Shown here in pieces: positions 61,291-64,000 of a stretch of 64,000 nt of DNA. The number at the start of each line of letters is the position of its first letter. Positions within the stretch are counted from its first letter, which is position 1. This stretch comes from Actinopolyspora alba (GTDB lineage: Bacteria; Actinomycetota; Actinomycetes; Mycobacteriales; Pseudonocardiaceae), in assembly GCF_900112765.1 (NCBI RefSeq), contig NZ_FOMZ01000016.1, positions 1-64,000 of the forward strand, given 5' to 3'. The notes under the pieces were generated by a model. That model saw only the letters and a list, made by a program, of their open reading frames with translations, ran no database searches and was not told the DNA's origin. The position numbers and the translations under genes are program-made.

Positions 61291-61792
61291 TCTGTTGCCA
61301 CGGGTGGCGGCCGACACCTGCGTCATCCTCGCGACGTTGCTGGAGCCGGATCCCCATCAACAACGACAGGAACCATCCAAATGGGTGTTCGAGCAGCACG
61401 GCCTCTTACACACTGTCGTGCTTCCCTCGATCGTTGCCCCAGAGTTGCTGGGAGCTGGAGCAATACGAGGCGATCATGGCGGGAAGCACGAGCGAGCTCA
61501 ACGTATCCAGCGAGCCCAGGAGTGGCTAAACCGCAGGACGTACGTGTTCGTCTCGATTGACCAACGCGTCGCACGACGAGCTGCTGAGCTGGCACCGGAA
61601 CATGACCTCAAGGGGTTTGACGCCTCCATACTTGCGGCCGCCGAACTCGCACGTTGCGAAACTCTTTACACCTGGGACAACGACTTACTGAAGATCGGCG
61701 ACAAGATCAGCGGCCTAACCGTGTGCGAGCCACAGATCCCAGACAGTTCGACCTCAGACAGCTCCGAGGATCAACTCAGTCTCGAGATCTAG
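61283..61792 (+). CDS. PIN-domain ribonuclease-like protein
   Basis: A 169-residue PIN domain. Acidic metal ligands: Asp11 (VAADTCVILATLL), Glu in IVAPELLGAG, Asp in LKGFDASILAAAE and Asp in LYTWDNDLLK. This is the four-acid pattern of active PIN RNases such as VapC. GTG at 61283 overlaps the upstream stop by 8 bp. The acidic Ser/Asp tail (SSTSDSSEDQLSLEI) is unusual. Toxin of a toxin-antitoxin-like or phage-defence module, or a phage regulator. Confidence 0.82.
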   Translation: MTDLLPRVAADTCVILATLLEPDPHQQRQEPSKWVFEQHGLLHTVVLPSIVAPELLGAGAIRGDHGGKHERAQRIQRAQEWLNRRTYVFVSIDQRVARRAAELAPEHDLKGFDASILAAAELARCETLYTWDNDLLKIGDKISGLTVCEPQIPDSSTSDSSEDQLSLEI

Positions 61793-61839
61793 ACACGCAC
61801 ACGCCTCTGACCTCCGTGCCAACCACCGGGGCACATCTA

Positions 61840-62097
61840 TCACTGGTTGTAGTTCGGCTCGACAACCGAGCCGAACACCAGCCGTCGCACCCATCGGGGC
61901 AGACGGAGTTCGAACCACCGGGCCGCAGCGTAGAGCAGCCCTCCTACGATCGGCACCGAACCCGCCATCAGGCTGGCCTGGATCTCCGGAGCCATGCTGG
62001 CGGGCACGATCTCGGCTGTGACCAGCCAGCCCACCACCGCGCCCCATACCATGGGTAGCCAGGTGCGCGCCACACTGCGCAGGTAGTCACGACTCAT
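61840..62097 (-). CDS. Holin-like small membrane protein
   Basis: An 85-residue protein with two membrane helices (TWLPMVWGAVVGWLVTAEIV and SLMAGSVPIVGGLLYAAARW) and a basic C-terminus. Its start overlaps the end of the endolysin gene by 11 bp. Size, topology and place fit an actinophage holin. ATG at 62097 with GGGGTGG upstream. Confidence 0.75.
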   Translation of the reverse strand: MSRDYLRSVARTWLPMVWGAVVGWLVTAEIVPASMAPEIQASLMAGSVPIVGGLLYAAARWFELRLPRWVRRLVFGSVVEPNYNQ

Positions 62098-62941
62098 CCG
62101 AACCACCCCCGACGATGCGCTGTCCGACACGCAGGGCGATGGCGTCGGCGGCCTGCTCGTAGCCGGCGCCGAGCCCGTTGGCGACCTCGTCGCGCACCAC
62201 CTGGCGCAGCTGCTCCGTGCTCATCGCACCTGATCCATCAGCGGAGAACAGGTCGTAAGCGAAGCGGTTGGTATCCAGAATGGAATCGGTCAGGCTGAAG
62301 GTCACATCGCTTCCGGGCACCCTGCTCTGGTGCGTCTTTTCGGTGAGTACGTCCCGCACAGCGCGGGCGGCGTCGTCGTAGGACACGTCGGATTCCTCCG
62401 TGAGAACTCGTCGGATGAAGTCATCGGACCGGCTGGTGGACCAGCCGGGGTCGATGTGGGAGGTCTGGCCCCAGGCGAGGCCGACGTTTTCGTGGTCGGT
62501 GATCCCGCGGCCGCCGGCGGTGAGGTCGTCGGGGTAGAGCCAGACCATGGGAATGTCGTAGGCCCGGCACAGCTGGCGGACCAGCTCGGCGGCGCGGTCG
62601 AGCATCGCCTGGTGCTGCTCGTCGTCCCACCGGGCGTCAGGCCCGGACTGCGGATCGCACAGCTCGACGCCGATCGAACCGTCGTTCGGCGGCGCGTGGT
62701 AGGCGATGGTGTGGTCGTAGACGTACTGGTACGTCTCGCACGGGTCGACGCCGTAGTGGCAGCTCGCCCACCGACCTTCAGAATCCGACGGCTCCTGCAG
62801 ATCCCGGAAGTACGCGCCCAAGTCCTTGGCTGCGCCGCAGTAGGTGCCGGGCTTCACCGTGCCGTGAATGACGATCCGATCGATGCGCTCCTGCGGCCCG
62901 CCGGTCAGGTTGGCGGGAATATAGGGCGGTGAGGGTGGCAT
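62087..62941 (-). CDS. N-acetylmuramoyl-L-alanine amidase (endolysin)
   Basis: A 284-residue phage lysin. The amidase_2 domain covers residues ~15-175: zinc His26 (IDRIVIHGT), CHYGVD, TIAYHAPPNDGSIGVELCD, and the distal HIDPGW. The C-terminal ~100 residues (DDAARAVRDVLTEKTHQSRV ... DEVANGLGAGYEQAADAIAL) are helical, probably wall-binding or oligomerising. ATG at 62941. It cuts peptidoglycan at lysis, released by the holin-like protein downstream. Confidence 0.88.
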   Translation of the reverse strand: MPPSPPYIPANLTGGPQERIDRIVIHGTVKPGTYCGAAKDLGAYFRDLQEPSDSEGRWASCHYGVDPCETYQYVYDHTIAYHAPPNDGSIGVELCDPQSGPDARWDDEQHQAMLDRAAELVRQLCRAYDIPMVWLYPDDLTAGGRGITDHENVGLAWGQTSHIDPGWSTSRSDDFIRRVLTEESDVSYDDAARAVRDVLTEKTHQSRVPGSDVTFSLTDSILDTNRFAYDLFSADGSGAMSTEQLRQVVRDEVANGLGAGYEQAADAIALRVGQRIVGGGSDES

Positions 62942-62942
62942 G

Positions 62943-63260
62943 TCAGCCTCCGGTCAACGTGACGAGGGTGGGAACCCAACCGAGAACAGCGCCGATGATG
63001 GCCACCAGTAGGGCCCACCGGAGCCCGCGGTCGCGGGTGCGGGCGGCCTGCAGGTTGGCGAGGTTCTGCTCGGCCTGGGCAACTCGGTGCTCGAGGACTG
63101 CTACCCGCGGGCCGTGTTCGGCCATGTGCGATCGCATTTCCGAGGTGATGGCGGACAGATCGCTGCGAATCGCTGCCAACTCGTCCTGCATGCTTGTTCG
63201 CAGCCCGTCCAGCTGTTCCTTGACGTAGCCCAGCGCCACGTCGGTCGGTGTCTCAGTCAT
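62943..63260 (-). CDS. Coiled-coil protein with C-terminal membrane helix
   Basis: A 105-residue protein: a helical coiled coil (DELAAIRSDLSAITSEMRSH, VLEHRVAQAEQNLANLQAAR), then one membrane helix (LRWALLVAIIGAVLGWVPTL) at the C-terminus. It begins the lysis cassette just upstream of the endolysin (stop 1 bp from its start). A holin partner or spanin-like role is likely. Confidence 0.7.
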   Translation of the reverse strand: MTETPTDVALGYVKEQLDGLRTSMQDELAAIRSDLSAITSEMRSHMAEHGPRVAVLEHRVAQAEQNLANLQAARTRDRGLRWALLVAIIGAVLGWVPTLVTLTGG

Positions 63261-63325
63261 GGGTCTCCTTCGGAGCGACGGAATAGGCCGGTGTGCTGTG
63301 TACCGACGTCCACGGAATGTCTCCT

Positions 63326-64000
63326 TTATGCGAGGGCGAACCAGTAGATCTGATTCGAACTTGTCCAGAAACTCGACGCCATGTTCGCGCTGGACCCGAT
63401 CGCGTTCGTGGTCTGTGCGAAACAGCTGTACACCGTGGGTTCCGGGTTGATGATCGGCTGCATCCCGGTGGCCGGGCTGGTCGAGGTAAGGCTCGGCGCG
63501 GCGTCGTAGCCGGTGGCACGCATGCCGAGTGCCACCACCTGCCCCCGTGATAGGGAGACCGAGCTCGGTAGCGCGATCACGGCGAGCTGGTTACTGGTGA
63601 CCGCGTCCACATCGGTAAACGTCGCGGTTACCGCGGTGAGAGTGTTCGTGTCGGGTCCGGTGTAGAACCTCATTTCGAAATCACCGGTACCGGACGTGTT
63701 GTCGGCGGCGACGTTGACGCCGAGCCGCACCTCGGAGACGGTCACGGCCTGCGGCGAAATAGCAGCCACCATCGTCAGATAACCGTTCGACAAAGGCTCA
63801 ATGCTGCGGCCAAATCGGGTCATGCTCGAGATTTGATCGCCGTATCGAGCGTCATCACCGGCGTTCGAATAGAGGTTCAGCCGGTCCTCGACGGTAATAA
63901 TCCGTGAATTGTTCGCGGCGATGTCGTCGGTGTTGGCGTTGAGCTGGTCGATCAGCCCGTTTTGGTGGGTCGAGCTGGCAACGCTGCCAGGCTCGACGTG
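63326..64000 (-). CDS. Phage structural (minor tail-like) protein, N-terminus beyond the window
   Basis: At least 224 residues; the frame is open to the right edge (…VASSTHQNGLIDQLNANTDD upstream of the first in-window Met at 63823), so the start lies outside. The visible part opens with a helical, Asn-rich segment (NNSRIITVEDRLNLYSNAGD), then a beta-rich domain of ~160 residues (ISPQAVTVSEVRLGVNVAAD, FEMRFYTGPDTNTLTAVTAT). This suits a tail-tip or fibre beta-sandwich. Placement just upstream of the lysis cassette matches actinophage order. Specific family not recognised. Confidence 0.65.
   Translation of the reverse strand, partial: HVEPGSVASSTHQNGLIDQLNANTDDIAANNSRIITVEDRLNLYSNAGDDARYGDQISSMTRFGRSIEPLSNGYLTMVAAISPQAVTVSEVRLGVNVAADNTSGTGDFEMRFYTGPDTNTLTAVTATFTDVDAVTSNQLAVIALPSSVSLSRGQVVALGMRATGYDAAPSLTSTSPATGMQPIINPEPTVYSCFAQTTNAIGSSANMASSFWTSSNQIYWFALA

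Larger units (their letters stand above)
55411..64000. mobile_element. Inferred prophage or prophage-like island, left part
   Basis: It begins at the tRNA-Val 3' fragment and contains, from the right edge inward, a structural protein, a coiled-coil/TM protein, an amidase and a holin-like gene, all on the minus strand. Between the lysis genes and the att fragment lie cargo genes: the PIN pair, a graspetide cluster, small genes and an XRE/DUF397 pair. No integrase or second att is in the window, so extent and state are unknown. The cargo could instead be older chromosome next to a prophage. Confidence 0.6.

Noticed and set aside
1-64000. CRISPR arrays
   Set aside because: No series of identical direct repeats with regular spacers was seen; the repeated elements are dispersed hairpins and two omega-RNA copies.

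Overview
The window is GC-rich actinomycete chromosome. It carries Shine-Dalgarno-led genes, many 4-base stop/start overlaps, frequent GTG and TTG starts, an F420-NADP reductase and XRE/DUF397 regulator pairs. Gene order glnA2 - Hip1-like hydrolase - panB and then RNase H/phosphatase - zinc-ribbon - NIF3 - cobC - ptpA - SURF1 - cobD follows Mycobacterium tuberculosis Rv2222c-Rv2236c, with insertions. A Pseudonocardiaceae-like filamentous actinomycete fits best; the genus cannot be fixed from this sequence.

Layout. 1-600: the 5' end of a 16S rRNA gene on the minus strand, with its leader and a near-perfect promoter. 0.7-9.5 kb: a glycosyltransferase/FkbM methyltransferase fusion, glnA2, a secreted lipoprotein hydrolase and nadE. 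9.7-12.6 kb: an XRE/DUF5753 regulator with three tandem DUF397 genes behind a perfect palindrome. 12.7-18.5 kb: metabolic genes (arylamine N-acetyltransferase, panB, glutathionyl-hydroquinone reductase-like, F420 reductase, RNB nuclease). 18.5-26.6 kb: a type IV secretion-like operon (pilin-like, PrgI/TcpE-like, VirB4-like, VirB6-like, VirB8/TcpC-like, SLT-NlpC/P60) with no relaxase or coupling protein in view. 27-31.6 kb: a methyltransferase, RNase P RNA, and a sugar transporter facing a ROK regulator across an operator. 31.6-40.8 kb: a translationally coupled cobalamin/RNase H operon, ptpA and a fructosamine-kinase-like gene, then a TnpB element with its omega RNA between that gene and SURF1, then cobD. 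40.9-49.5 kb: a complete type II Wadjet (JetABCD) plasmid-defence operon. 49.6-54.6 kb: a GH3 glycosidase, an EACC1-like protein, a saccharopine-dehydrogenase-like protein and a TMEM165-family transporter.

54.7-64 kb is accessory. It begins with an orphan copy of the TnpB omega-RNA/right end whose hairpins covary with the complete copy at 38.7 kb. A 3' fragment of a tRNA-Val gene, read here as a prophage attachment site, lies 125 bp further on. Inside the inferred prophage are an XRE/DUF397 pair, three small unknown genes, a graspetide (imiditide-type) RiPP cluster of precursor + ATP-grasp ligase + PIMT-like methyltransferase, a PIN-domain gene coupled to an unknown protein, and phage lysis and structural genes running off the right edge.

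A short hairpin element (7-bp stem CGATTTC/GAAATCG, tetraloop TCGC or GCGA) occurs five times, always between genes and four times between converging genes.
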